A stretch of 50,148 nucleotides of DNA from Nitrospira japonica (GTDB lineage Bacteria; Nitrospirota; Thermodesulfovibrionia; Thermodesulfovibrionales; DYHX01): assembly GCA_020723925.1 (NCBI GenBank), contig DYHX01000004.1:1-50148 (forward strand), written 5' to 3'. Numbering within the stretch: the first letter of the stretch is position 1; each line of letters starts with the position of its first letter. The notes below the pieces were generated by a model. The model saw nothing but the letters and a program-made list of their open reading frames with translations, searched no databases and was not told the origin of the DNA. Both the position numbers and the translations under genes were made by a program. Shown piece after piece: positions 32,778 through 41,063 of the stretch.

Positions 32778-33302
32778 ATGTTTAAAAGAATACTGGTAGC
32801 TACTCATGGGACAGAGGGTGCTAAGAAGGCTGAGATATATGGTATTGGGCTGGCAAGAGCATTAGGCGCAGAGTTGCATGGTCTTTATGTAATACATAGA
32901 GACTGGAGCTCACTTGTTGGCATTGAATGGCTTCATTCTTCCCATGCGAGGATGGAGTTTTACAGATATGCAGAATCTGAGTTTAACCTCAGGGCAAAAG
33001 AGGTCTTAGAAGCCTTTAAACAACATGCAAATGGGATGGAAGTGAGTACAGCCATCAAAGTGGGAGAACCAGCAGAGGTTATAGCAGAGGAAGCAAAGGA
33101 CAGCCATGTGGATATTATTGTTATTGGAGCCAGTAGCACCGGGAGGTCAGAGGAATACAAGGCTCGGATCTCCTTGAAAAAACTCATAAAACTTGCACCA
33201 TGTCCTGTTTTGGTGGCAAATAATGCTTCAACGATTATGCGGGAAGGGGGTGAGGTAGAACTTAGTAGGACAAAGGTTTTGGAGACAGTGAACAGTGAAT
33301 AG
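32778..33302 (+). CDS. UspA-family protein
   Basis: The 174-aa product is a single UspA domain (MFKRILVATHGTEGAKKAEIYG) with an enlarged central region. The C-terminal binding segment reads VIGASSTGRSEEYKARISLKKLIKLAPCPVLV. The usual ATP signature G-x2-G-x9-G-S/T is altered here, so ATP binding is doubtful. The last residues (TVNSE) come from a heptad repeat. The position directly after the tail-anchored microprotein suggests a role at the membrane with the UPF0324 protein. Confidence 0.85.
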   Translation: MFKRILVATHGTEGAKKAEIYGIGLARALGAELHGLYVIHRDWSSLVGIEWLHSSHARMEFYRYAESEFNLRAKEVLEAFKQHANGMEVSTAIKVGEPAEVIAEEAKDSHVDIIVIGASSTGRSEEYKARISLKKLIKLAPCPVLVANNASTIMREGGEVELSRTKVLETVNSE

Positions 33303-33352
33303 TGAACAAATATACTTGTCTTTAACTATTCACTAACGACCATTCACTATTT
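33286..33352. repeat. Inverted pair of 7-bp-period repeats
   Basis: GTGAACA GTGAATA GTGAACA is followed, after about 20 bases, by ACTATTC ACTAACG ACCATTC ACTATTT, the opposite orientation. The left block supplies the uspA stop codon, and the right block ends just before the rhodanese RBS. The pair could fold into a hairpin between the two genes. Confidence 0.7.
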
Positions 33353-33366
33353 AAAAGGAGGAGAAG

Positions 33367-33867
33367 ATGTTTAAGAAACTGGCAATAGCTTTGCTGTGCT
33401 TCGCATTTGCAGTTGTGGGTTTTTATAACCTTGCATCTGCCGCTGAATGGCCTGATGCCCTCTTAAAGGAATTAGAGGTGCTTAAGGCTGCTGGAAACGA
33501 CAAAAAGGACATGCCTGCTTCTATCCCCGGGATTAAGGAGATAAAAGGCGATGAGCTTAAGAAGTGGATGGATGAGAAGAAGAAGTTCGTACTAATGGAC
33601 AACAGGCTCAAGGCTGACTACGACAAGGAGCATATTGTAGGTGCTGTATTGCTTACTGTGGATGAGCTTATTAAGGATCCCAAGCTGGCTGACAAGTATA
33701 AAAAGGATGATATACTTGTTCAATATTGTAACGGTGTAAAATGCTGGAGATCGCCAGGAGCAATACTGCTCCTTAAACACCTTGGATTTAAGAATATCTA
33801 TTGGTATAGAGACGGTATTCCTGACTGGATAAAGAAGGACTACCCCACAGTAGAGGGCAAGAAGTAA
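33367..33867 (+). CDS. Exported rhodanese-like sulfurtransferase
   Basis: A signal peptide (1-26, ending LASAAE) precedes a rhodanese domain. The active-site loop is VQYCNGVKCWRSPGA with Cys121 as the expected persulfide carrier and a second Cys126, a variant common in periplasmic single-domain rhodaneses. The C-terminal helix region reads GFKNIYWYRDGIPDW. It has its own strong RBS (AAAAGGAGGAG). It is last in the UspA/UPF0324 locus and is the main reason to link that locus to sulfur compounds. Confidence 0.9.
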   Translation: MFKKLAIALLCFAFAVVGFYNLASAAEWPDALLKELEVLKAAGNDKKDMPASIPGIKEIKGDELKKWMDEKKKFVLMDNRLKADYDKEHIVGAVLLTVDELIKDPKLADKYKKDDILVQYCNGVKCWRSPGAILLLKHLGFKNIYWYRDGIPDWIKKDYPTVEGKK

Positions 33868-33883
33868 GAAGTCTATGTATTCG

Positions 33884-33914
33884 CTGTAGGGGTATGGTAA
33901 CCATGCCCCTACAG
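33884..33914. repeat. CTGTAGGGG hairpin after rhodanese gene
   Basis: CTGTAGGGGTATGGT pairs with ACCATGCCCCTACAG, with one G-T type mismatch and almost no loop. It lies 17 bases after the rhodanese stop. Hairpins of this GTAGGGGCATGG type are familiar dispersed repeats in bacterial genomes; it may also end the transcript. The A-rich sequence that follows is not a T-run. Confidence 0.55.
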
Positions 33915-33978
33915 TTAAAACCAACTAAAAATTAAACTCATGACATTCTACTGTAGTGTTTATAGCACCTCTTTACAT

Positions 33979-34019
33979 TGTCATTCTCACCCAAAAACTC
34001 GTAAACCTTTTTGGGGACC
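33979..34019. repeat. Dispersed CCCAAAAA hairpin repeat, copy 2
   Basis: TGTCATTCTCACCCAAAAA and the later TTTTTGGGGACC match, in reverse complement, the copy at 27690-27772. The stem is decayed in the middle. The surrounding 34020-34120 holds no gene that I can support. Confidence 0.5.
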
Positions 34020-34132
34020 TGATTTGAAAAATATGGTGACAGCAATGAAAGAAGAAAAATTATTGTGCGTAGAAACAGCGCCGTGGTATGTCCAATAAAT
34101 AAAAAGAAAGCGCAAATAAAGGGGTGAAAAAT

Positions 34133-36217
34133 ATGACAATAAAGAACAAGTTGACATTGAATGTTGTTACTGTCCTTGTAATCATTGGTGCTGTTGTTGC
34201 CACAAGCATTATAGGGATGGGATTTGTTAAAGACAAATTGTTTTATCTCACAGAACGGAGCACCCCCTTCCAGATAAGGACTGTTGAGTTTCAGAGGGCA
34301 ATACAGGGGACTACAGCAGATCTCGTTAAGGTAAGTGCTTCAAGGAATATGGAGGAATATAAGGCATATCGCACTGAGGCTGAAAGGTCTCTATCAGAGG
34401 TTAAAAATACACAGGATACATTGGAGTCTCTATCAGGAGGTGCGAAGATGGAGACTCACAGTGAATTAAACCGCATAGCAAAAGAGCTTTTTGAGATAAC
34501 AGAGGGAAGACTGCATGCTGAAGAAGATGCTGGGGCAGCAAATAAAGGAATTACCATGAAGTTAAAGGAGGCATCTGACAGATTAAATCTTCTGGACACA
34601 AAGATAGAGAGTCTGAAAATGAATCGTGTTGCCGCCTTTGAGACATTGCTGTCAGAGGCGAAAGGTATAGATACTATTAGGCAAAGCAGTCTCATGGCTG
34701 ATGCAGACATTGCCACCACAACTTTGATTCGCAGTTCCCAATTTATTTCAATGGCCCTGTCTGTTAATGTATTAACAACAAGGCTTTTCACATTGGATTC
34801 TATAAAAGAGGTGGGCAATGTGGAATCAGAAATCAAAAAGATGTTTGAGAAAATAGACCTACGCATAAAGTCCCTGGGAAAGTCCCTCAAAAAATTAGAT
34901 GCAAAGGACGAGATTAAAATACTTTCTGATGTAGAAGGTTCTCTTCAGACAATGAAGGGATTACTGCTTGCAAAGGACGGCATAATCGCAAAGATCCGCC
35001 ATCAGATTAACATGAAGGAAAAGGCATTACAGGCAACTGGAAGATTGAGAGAGATTGTTTTGAAGCAGGCAGCAAAGGGTAAGGAAACCGTAACGACTGC
35101 CCAGGGCGAGCAGGAGAAGGCTATTGGAACTGTAAACAAAATGGTCAGGTTCAGCACAATACTTATAGCAGCAATAAGCATAGGAGCAGTTATTTTTGGG
35201 ATTGCCTTTGGCATATGGGTTTACAGGTCAATAGCAAGGCCTTTAAACCAGCTCGTGAGAGTCTCCGATGAAGTTGCCAATGGAGACCTTACATGTGCGA
35301 TAAGTACACATACAGGAGATGAAGTTGGCATAGTTCAGTCATCAATGGCAAAAATGGTAACGAACCTGAGAGAAATAGTCGGAAAGATAAGGACATCTAC
35401 AGGAAGCCTTGCAAGCAGTTCAGAGGAATTATCTGCCACTGCCACTTCACTGGATAAAGGTTCACATGAACAAACCATGCAGACTGAACAATCAGCAACA
35501 GCAATGACAGAGATGTCACAGACAACCATAGATGTGGCAAAAAATGCATCTGACACAGCAGATGCTGCACAGAGAATGAAAAAGATAGCATTGCAGGGCA
35601 AAGAGGCGATGGATATTACTGCAAGGGAATTAATTAAGTTTGCAGATATGGTTAAGGAGTCTGCTGAAAAGGTAGAATCCCTTGGCCACAAGTCCACAGA
35701 GATAAACAATATTATAATCCTGATAAAAGAAATTGCAGACCAGACCAATCTTCTTGCCTTAAATGCTGCTATTGAAGCAGCAAGGGCAGGTGAACAGGGA
35801 AGGGGCTTTGCAGTTGTAGCTGATAATGTCAGGCAGTTAGCAGAAAGGACAACAGTTGCCACAGATGATATTGCAAACACTGTAAGGACAATGCAGACAG
35901 AGGTTTCAGAATCTGTGAATTTTATGAAAGAGGAGAGGAATTCTATTGGAAGGGTGCTTGACCATGTAAAGAACACCTTAAAATCAATAGACGAAATAGC
36001 CACATATGTAGAGCAGGTTGCTGACATGGTGCAGAGGATTGCAGCAGCCACAGAGGAACAGTCTTCAACCTCTGAAGAGGTCTCACACAATATGGAGAAT
36101 ATTGCTGCTATAACAAGACAATTAAGCAGCTCTATCGGCGAAATAAAGCGTGCATCAGAAGACCTTTCAAGACTCGCTGCTGAATTAAATTCAATGGCGG
36201 GGTGGTTTAAGGTGTGA
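34133..36217 (+). CDS. Methyl-accepting chemotaxis protein
   Basis: I start at ATG 34133 because AGGGG lies 8 bases upstream; the track uses a GTG three codons earlier. The topology is helix 1 (about 6-30), a long helical periplasmic sensor (about 35-340), helix 2 (about 343-365), a HAMP domain and a signalling coiled coil. The hairpin tip is EIADQTNLLALNAAIEAARAGEQGRGFAVVAD, which binds CheA/CheW. The sensor contains no haem or PAS motif, so the ligand is unknown; its length suggests a helical-bimodular type. No che genes are nearby. Confidence 0.93.
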   Translation: MTIKNKLTLNVVTVLVIIGAVVATSIIGMGFVKDKLFYLTERSTPFQIRTVEFQRAIQGTTADLVKVSASRNMEEYKAYRTEAERSLSEVKNTQDTLESLSGGAKMETHSELNRIAKELFEITEGRLHAEEDAGAANKGITMKLKEASDRLNLLDTKIESLKMNRVAAFETLLSEAKGIDTIRQSSLMADADIATTTLIRSSQFISMALSVNVLTTRLFTLDSIKEVGNVESEIKKMFEKIDLRIKSLGKSLKKLDAKDEIKILSDVEGSLQTMKGLLLAKDGIIAKIRHQINMKEKALQATGRLREIVLKQAAKGKETVTTAQGEQEKAIGTVNKMVRFSTILIAAISIGAVIFGIAFGIWVYRSIARPLNQLVRVSDEVANGDLTCAISTHTGDEVGIVQSSMAKMVTNLREIVGKIRTSTGSLASSSEELSATATSLDKGSHEQTMQTEQSATAMTEMSQTTIDVAKNASDTADAAQRMKKIALQGKEAMDITARELIKFADMVKESAEKVESLGHKSTEINNIIILIKEIADQTNLLALNAAIEAARAGEQGRGFAVVADNVRQLAERTTVATDDIANTVRTMQTEVSESVNFMKEERNSIGRVLDHVKNTLKSIDEIATYVEQVADMVQRIAAATEEQSSTSEEVSHNMENIAAITRQLSSSIGEIKRASEDLSRLAAELNSMAGWFKV

Positions 36218-36237
36218 GATGATGTAAAATAGACTCG

Positions 36238-36849
36238 ATGCAATATATATCAGAAAGAATCAATCTCCCTGTCTCAGATGAGTTAGCATTTAAAGTCTTA
36301 TCAGACCTGAATGTAATACTAAGGCTTTCTCCTTACTGGAGTCTGAAGGAACTCAAGTGTCTTTCAGAGGAGCTGGCAGAGGGATGGGTAAGGGATGGTA
36401 GCAGATACGAAGCAACAATTGAATATTACGGAAAAGAGGTAGTGGAGACACATGACATAGAAGTGTCAGAGTTTTTAAAAAATACAAAGATTTCGTTTAA
36501 AGTTGAAAACGGGATATTAAAAGAAATAGTCTTTGTCATTAAACAGGAAGGTGAGGGGATTCAATTAACGCAGCAGTTCTTGCTTGAGTGCGAGGATGAG
36601 GCTATCTTAAAGGGAACCCAGAGCGAGCTCCATTTCTGGCTAAGAAGCATAGGGGAATATTTAAAACTTGCTAAGGGCAAGACTTTATGGAAGAAATTCT
36701 TAAAATGGTTTATGGATAGGGTGTGGTTAAAAATGACTCTCTCCGAAAGAAAGATTGCCATCATTATTGTCAAGATTTCCATTCTGGAACTTATTCTATT
36801 GCTTTTATTGGTTTTAATATGGAACCTTGGACTGAGGTTGAACTTTTAA
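36238..36849 (+). CDS. SRPBCC-like protein with C-terminal membrane anchor
   Basis: The N-terminal 150 residues look like a polyketide-cyclase/SRPBCC ligand-binding fold (ERINLPVSDELAFKVLSDLN, later LTQQFLLECEDEAILKGTQSELHFWLRSIGEYLK). A C-terminal helix (IVKISILELILLLLLVLIWNL) anchors it to the membrane. It starts 20 bases after the chemoreceptor gene and is probably co-transcribed. A link to chemoreceptor signalling is possible but not shown by sequence. Confidence 0.65.
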   Translation: MQYISERINLPVSDELAFKVLSDLNVILRLSPYWSLKELKCLSEELAEGWVRDGSRYEATIEYYGKEVVETHDIEVSEFLKNTKISFKVENGILKEIVFVIKQEGEGIQLTQQFLLECEDEAILKGTQSELHFWLRSIGEYLKLAKGKTLWKKFLKWFMDRVWLKMTLSERKIAIIIVKISILELILLLLLVLIWNLGLRLNF

Positions 36850-36900
36850 TACATCTCTATCTCAACAACATGCCTCAGCCCTTCATTTCATATCTTCATA

Positions 36901-36922
36901 AGAAGTCACTTAAGCCACTTCT
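36901..36922. terminator. Imperfect palindrome between convergent genes
   Basis: AGAAGTCACTTAAGCCACTTCT is a near-palindrome between the ends of the convergent SRPBCC-like and DsbA-like genes. It could be a shared weak transcription end for both strands. Confidence 0.35.
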
Positions 36923-36935
36923 CAATAAGCCCCAT

Positions 36936-37562
36936 TTATTTGAGTATGCTTTTCAGAATCGTGATAATATTCTCCCTAAAGGCATCAATGTTATGATCAA
37001 AGGCATGGGGATTTGTCATAATATTACCAGCGATGATTAAGGTAGGGGTTTCATCAACGCCATACGCACCAGCCATATCCAGCGCCTTCTGGACATCTTT
37101 GGCTTTATCTCCTGACCTGAGTTTTTTGCTAAAATCAAAACCAAGCCCTATCTTTTCCCCTATCTCCTCAAGCACTTTCACATCACCAATGTCCTTTTTT
37201 TCAATAAAGTGGGCATTAAAGATAGCTTTCTTCATCTGTTCTCCCTTGCCAGCCTCCTCTGCAAGGAGATATGCCTCTCCTGGCTTTGGAGAACCCTTTC
37301 CCCAGTAGATTAGAATGGTCTTCCACTTAATCTTTTTTGGAAAGTTTCCTTTGATGATTGGTATTGACTTTTCAAAGGAATAACAACCGTCGCAGTAGAA
37401 ACTCATAAATTCTATTACCTCAACTGTCTTACCATCAGACTTGAATTGATGCCCTGATAATTGGGTATAGATACCTTTGATGGAAGTTTCCGCTTCTACA
37501 GATAAAGGTGAAAACGCCGCAACTAATAACATTAACACTAAAAACATTTTTTTAAAGCTCAT
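36936..37562 (-). CDS. DsbA-like periplasmic thiol oxidoreductase
   Basis: A signal peptide (1-24) leads a thioredoxin-fold domain with the redox motif CDGC (57-60) inside EFMSFYCDGCYSFE. The helical insertion is of the DsbA type, and a cis-proline occurs in DETPTLIIAG. Length (208 aa) fits DsbA. The protein probably oxidises or reshuffles disulfides in the periplasm, where several multihaem proteins need reduced or paired Cys. It is followed downstream in the operon direction by nothing on the same strand and lies 23 bases after the tetrahaem gene. Confidence 0.87.
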   Translation of the reverse strand: MSFKKMFLVLMLLVAAFSPLSVEAETSIKGIYTQLSGHQFKSDGKTVEVIEFMSFYCDGCYSFEKSIPIIKGNFPKKIKWKTILIYWGKGSPKPGEAYLLAEEAGKGEQMKKAIFNAHFIEKKDIGDVKVLEEIGEKIGLGFDFSKKLRSGDKAKDVQKALDMAGAYGVDETPTLIIAGNIMTNPHAFDHNIDAFRENIITILKSILK

Positions 37563-37585
37563 CTCATTCCTCCTCTGTCTTACAA

Positions 37586-38806
37586 TTATTTATGTCTAAT
37601 CTTCTCCAGATAGACTGGGTAATTGAAATCAGGACTTGTGATTTTTGTATGGCATTCTAAACAGACAGACTCTGTCACAGGCTGCATAGGTCTGGAAAAG
37701 TCCGAGAGGTGATCCCTGCCTGGCCCATGACATGCCTCACACTGAACACCTGCCAGCATTGGTGTTGTTTTAGTACTGTAAAAACCACCTTTCTCACCAA
37801 AGCCTATAGTGTGACACTTTATGCACTCTGGGTCATTTGCCTTGCCTGCACGTTCGAGTGTAGCCCATGCACTTGCATGTCGGGTCTTCATCCAATTCTC
37901 CACAAAGAGCTGATGACACTCAGAACATTTAGAAACACCGAGATAAGAGACTTCTACTGGCGGCTTGTAGTCGTCTTTTAAAAGCTTGGCAACCATAGCA
38001 TCATAGTCCTTTAAAATTTTTCGGATATTTATATCTTCTTTTATATCTCTGCCAAGAACATGCCATCTATGTTTGAAGTTTAACAACCTCCCTTTATTGT
38101 CGATCTGAAGGGTCAGGATACCCAATCGTTCCCCTTTTGGATAACCTGCTACAATGACCGTTCCATGCAATCCCCCCTTACCCCCCTTTATCAAAGGGGG
38201 GTGAGGGGGGATTAGAGGTTCCTCAAGGGTTTCTCCTGATGAGAGTATTATGACATCCCATTTCTCCAAACCTTTAACCTCAGCGATGGGCATATCAGAC
38301 AGGAGGATATTTAGTTTCCCCTCTTGAAAATTCTTTGGGTCTGTACTCAGGTTTACCTCAATACCATCACGCCTTATAGAAACCGACTGTCTATTTTTCG
38401 TCATATCAGAAATAACAGGCAGTTTATATTTCTTCAAAAGGGCTGAGAGAAAGTTATAAGGGAATTCCTTCTCGTTTTTTGAAACTGCCACTACATCATA
38501 TTTCATGATGCTGAGGGCTTTCAGCATTGCCTCTGCCTTGAGCCTCCCCTGAGGGGTATCCTTACCAAGAAAATTTCCTGCATCTATAAGGATATAAGGA
38601 GAAAGCCCTTTTCGGTGTTCAGCAATATAACCAGCTCGCCTGGCAACACCTCCAAAATCAGTCTTTGGAGAGCACCCGCATGGCTCAAGTTCACCCACCA
38701 CACCACCTGTATAGAGGATATTGAGTGTCCTTACCTGCCCATGAGTGACAGTCGGGAACAGCATCATTAAACACATCAGTATATATAAAAGAGAGAGTTT
38801 CATCAT
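37586..38806 (-). CDS. Metallophosphatase-like protein with tetrahaem cytochrome tail
   Basis: After a signal peptide, residues 26-150 resemble a 5'-nucleotidase/UshA-type fold (LNILYTGGVVGELEPCGCSP, LIDAGNFLGKD, DVVAVSKNEKEF), but the metal-binding His/Asp set is only partly kept. The C-terminal third carries four haem c sites, CSECH, CIKCH, CEACH and CLECH, like cytochrome c554 relatives. This fusion recurs in anaerobes with large cytochrome sets. It is likely a periplasmic electron carrier or reductase. Residues from the PPLIKGGKGG repeat interrupt the linker. It precedes the dsbA-like gene. Confidence 0.8.
   Translation of the reverse strand: MMKLSLLYILMCLMMLFPTVTHGQVRTLNILYTGGVVGELEPCGCSPKTDFGGVARRAGYIAEHRKGLSPYILIDAGNFLGKDTPQGRLKAEAMLKALSIMKYDVVAVSKNEKEFPYNFLSALLKKYKLPVISDMTKNRQSVSIRRDGIEVNLSTDPKNFQEGKLNILLSDMPIAEVKGLEKWDVIILSSGETLEEPLIPPHPPLIKGGKGGLHGTVIVAGYPKGERLGILTLQIDNKGRLLNFKHRWHVLGRDIKEDINIRKILKDYDAMVAKLLKDDYKPPVEVSYLGVSKCSECHQLFVENWMKTRHASAWATLERAGKANDPECIKCHTIGFGEKGGFYSTKTTPMLAGVQCEACHGPGRDHLSDFSRPMQPVTESVCLECHTKITSPDFNYPVYLEKIRHK
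38169..38213. repeat. GGGGGG hairpin repeat translated as PPLIKGGKGG
   Basis: AATCCCCCCTTACCCCCCTTT pairs at 20 of 21 positions with the right arm across a 3-base loop. It is a known type of dispersed hairpin and here lies inside the tetrahaem gene, read in frame as PPHPPLIKGGKGGL. Confidence 0.8.
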
Positions 38807-38895
38807 TAATCAACCTCGCGTTACACAATAATATTCTAACAATCTAAAACACACAGAAGTTAAGACTGCTGTCAGATGAATTTTTGGTGCATAAA

Positions 38896-40791
38896 TCAAC
38901 TCCTTCCTACACGGAGGCCATTTGCTACAGCAAGAAGCTCTGAGGCTTCGTGAACAAAGACAGCAAAGGCAACGCTCATAATTCCTATAAGGGCAGCGGG
39001 TATGAGGACTGCCAGTATTAAAAGCGAAAAGACAATATTCTGACTGCTTATCCTTCTGGCCCTCTTGCCGAGATTTATTGCATAGGGGACCTTTGTTAGA
39101 TCATCTGCCATAAGGGCGACATTGGCTGCTTCTATGGCTGCATCTGTCCCTGCAGTCCCCATGGCTATTCCAACAGTGGCCATTGCAAGGGCAGGGGCGT
39201 CGTTTATACCGTCTCCAATCATGGCAACTGAGCCATACTTTTTTTCAAGTTCCTCTACGGCTTTAATCTTGTCTTCAGGCTCAAGCTCTGCCCTCACATC
39301 ATCTATACCCAATTCCTTGGCTATAGCCTTTGCAGTAATTGCATTATCCCCTGAGAGCATAACGACCTTAATACCCATCTTGTGAAGTTCGGCGATAACA
39401 TCCCTTGCCTGTGGTCTTATCTCATCCCTTATGGCGATAATTCCGTAAATCCCTTCCTCAGTCCCAACCAGAACTACTGTCTTACCATCATCCATCAATT
39501 TCTGGATTGTGGAAGTATGTCTATTAACATAGCCAAATTTCTCAAATAGCTCTGGTTTTCCCACATAGATTGTCTTGTCTCCAATCTTTGCCTTTGCTCC
39601 TGCTCCTATGAGGGCGCTGAAGTCAGTTGCATCTTGAGGTCTTATGCTCATTCCTTCTGCCTTTTCAACAATCGCTTGAGCTAATGGATGCTCAGAGAAC
39701 CTCTCCACGCTGTAGGCTAAAACCATCACATCTGATTTATTCCCATTCAATGCTATAACATCGGTCACTATTGGTTTGCCTTTTGTAAGGGTTCCTGTCT
39801 TATCAAAGGCAATAGTCTTGATTCTTCCAAGATTCTCAAGATGAATCCCTCCTTTAATAAGCACACCTGTTAAACCAGCCCTTCCAATGCCTGCTGCTAT
39901 GGCAACTGGTGTTGACATGACAAGTGCACATGGTGCTGCTGCCACTAAAAGGACAACAGCCCTTGTTGCCCAATGGGAGAGGGATAATCCGAAAAGGGGA
40001 GGGATGACAATCAGGAGAATCGCACCCAAAAGGACCAGAGGGCTGTATCTCCTGCCAAACCTTTCTATGAATAGCTGGGTCTTTCCCTTCTGTTCCTGTG
40101 CCTCCTCAACCAGATGTATCATCTTTGCAAGTGTGTTGTCTTTAAAAGTTGCGATTGCCTTTATCTCCATCGCTCCCTCTTTATTTATGGTTGCAGCAAA
40201 GACCTTCATTCCTTCCTTTTTCTCAACTGGGATGGACTCGCCTGTCACAGGCGCCTCATTTATACTGGAACTTCCTTTCAAGATAATCCCGTCTGTCGGG
40301 ATAGACTCACCCGGTTTTACGATGAAGATGTCTCCAACCCTTATCTCCTCTGCAGGGATTGTCATTTCTTTCCCATTCCGAATGACTCTTGCCTCCTTTG
40401 GTGCGAGGTCAAGGAGTTTTCTTATGGAATACCTTGTCTTAGCATAGGTGTATTCCTCAAGACCCTCTGCAGTGCCATAAAGGAATACTAAAAAGGCTGC
40501 CTCATCCCACATGCCAAGTATTGCCGAACCAACCGTAGCAGCCATCATGAGTATCTCTATGCCAATTTCCTTTTCTTCAATAAACTCCTCTATACCTTCT
40601 CTGCTCCAGTGATAACCACCCAAGAGGATTGCAATAGCATAGATGACAATTTCAACGATGGATGGAATTAAACCGAGATGGGCAAGCCCGAATGCGACAC
40701 CTGTTAGTAAGCCAGAAATCAGGGCATTACGCATTGGTGGATGGGCATACCATTTGCCTTCAAAGGTCTCTTCTTTTTTATTCTCCTTCAT
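38896..40791 (-). CDS. P1B-type heavy-metal ATPase with APC motif
   Basis: This 631-aa ATPase has the TGES actuator (183-186), the phosphorylation site DKTGT (330-334) and the hinge GDGINDAPALA. The membrane metal motif is AAAPCALVMSTP (APC at 286-288), where most zinc/copper pumps have CPC and the P1B-4 group has SPC. No N-terminal HMA domain is present, and the last helix carries HEASELLAVANGLR. These features fit a P1B-4-like exporter (Co, Zn, Cd, Fe) better than CopA. It abuts the SHOCT gene (TAAATG) in a metal-response array. Confidence 0.88.
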   Translation of the reverse strand: MKENKKEETFEGKWYAHPPMRNALISGLLTGVAFGLAHLGLIPSIVEIVIYAIAILLGGYHWSREGIEEFIEEKEIGIEILMMAATVGSAILGMWDEAAFLVFLYGTAEGLEEYTYAKTRYSIRKLLDLAPKEARVIRNGKEMTIPAEEIRVGDIFIVKPGESIPTDGIILKGSSSINEAPVTGESIPVEKKEGMKVFAATINKEGAMEIKAIATFKDNTLAKMIHLVEEAQEQKGKTQLFIERFGRRYSPLVLLGAILLIVIPPLFGLSLSHWATRAVVLLVAAAPCALVMSTPVAIAAGIGRAGLTGVLIKGGIHLENLGRIKTIAFDKTGTLTKGKPIVTDVIALNGNKSDVMVLAYSVERFSEHPLAQAIVEKAEGMSIRPQDATDFSALIGAGAKAKIGDKTIYVGKPELFEKFGYVNRHTSTIQKLMDDGKTVVLVGTEEGIYGIIAIRDEIRPQARDVIAELHKMGIKVVMLSGDNAITAKAIAKELGIDDVRAELEPEDKIKAVEELEKKYGSVAMIGDGINDAPALAMATVGIAMGTAGTDAAIEAANVALMADDLTKVPYAINLGKRARRISSQNIVFSLLILAVLIPAALIGIMSVAFAVFVHEASELLAVANGLRVGRS

Positions 40792-41055
40792 TTAAGTCTC
40801 TAAATCCCGCTTTCTCCTCGCAAACTCCTCTGCATCTATCTCGCCCCTGGCATATCTCTTTTTCAAGATATCAAGGGGTGTTTCTCCTTGAGCAGAAGGG
40901 AGGCTTCTCCCGCCAGCAAGGACTTTAACAATGTACACTATCCCTGCTATCACCAGCACCCAGAAGACTATCATCAGTATAGGGCCAAACCATCCCCAGC
41001 CCATACCGTATCCATACATCCAATCTCCCCACATCCAATTATGTATCATACTCAC
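40792..41055 (-). CDS. Small membrane protein with SHOCT domain
   Basis: The 87-aa product has an aromatic N-terminus (WMWGDWMYGYGMGWGWFG), one membrane helix (ILMIVFWVLVIAGIVYIVKVL) and a C-terminal SHOCT motif (DILKKRYARGEIDAEEFARRKRDL). Such proteins often accompany metal-efflux ATPases and Spy-like proteins. Its stop abuts the ATPase start, so the two are coupled. The Met/Trp-rich start may contact metal or membrane; this is a guess. Confidence 0.82.
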   Translation of the reverse strand: MSMIHNWMWGDWMYGYGMGWGWFGPILMIVFWVLVIAGIVYIVKVLAGGRSLPSAQGETPLDILKKRYARGEIDAEEFARRKRDLET

Positions 41056-41063
41056 CTCCTAAT

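Noticed and set aside
35335-36243. 302-aa minus-strand ORF opposite the chemoreceptor
   Set aside because: It is a Ser/Ala-rich shadow of the coiled-coil signalling domain; the plus strand carries the clear MCP motifs.
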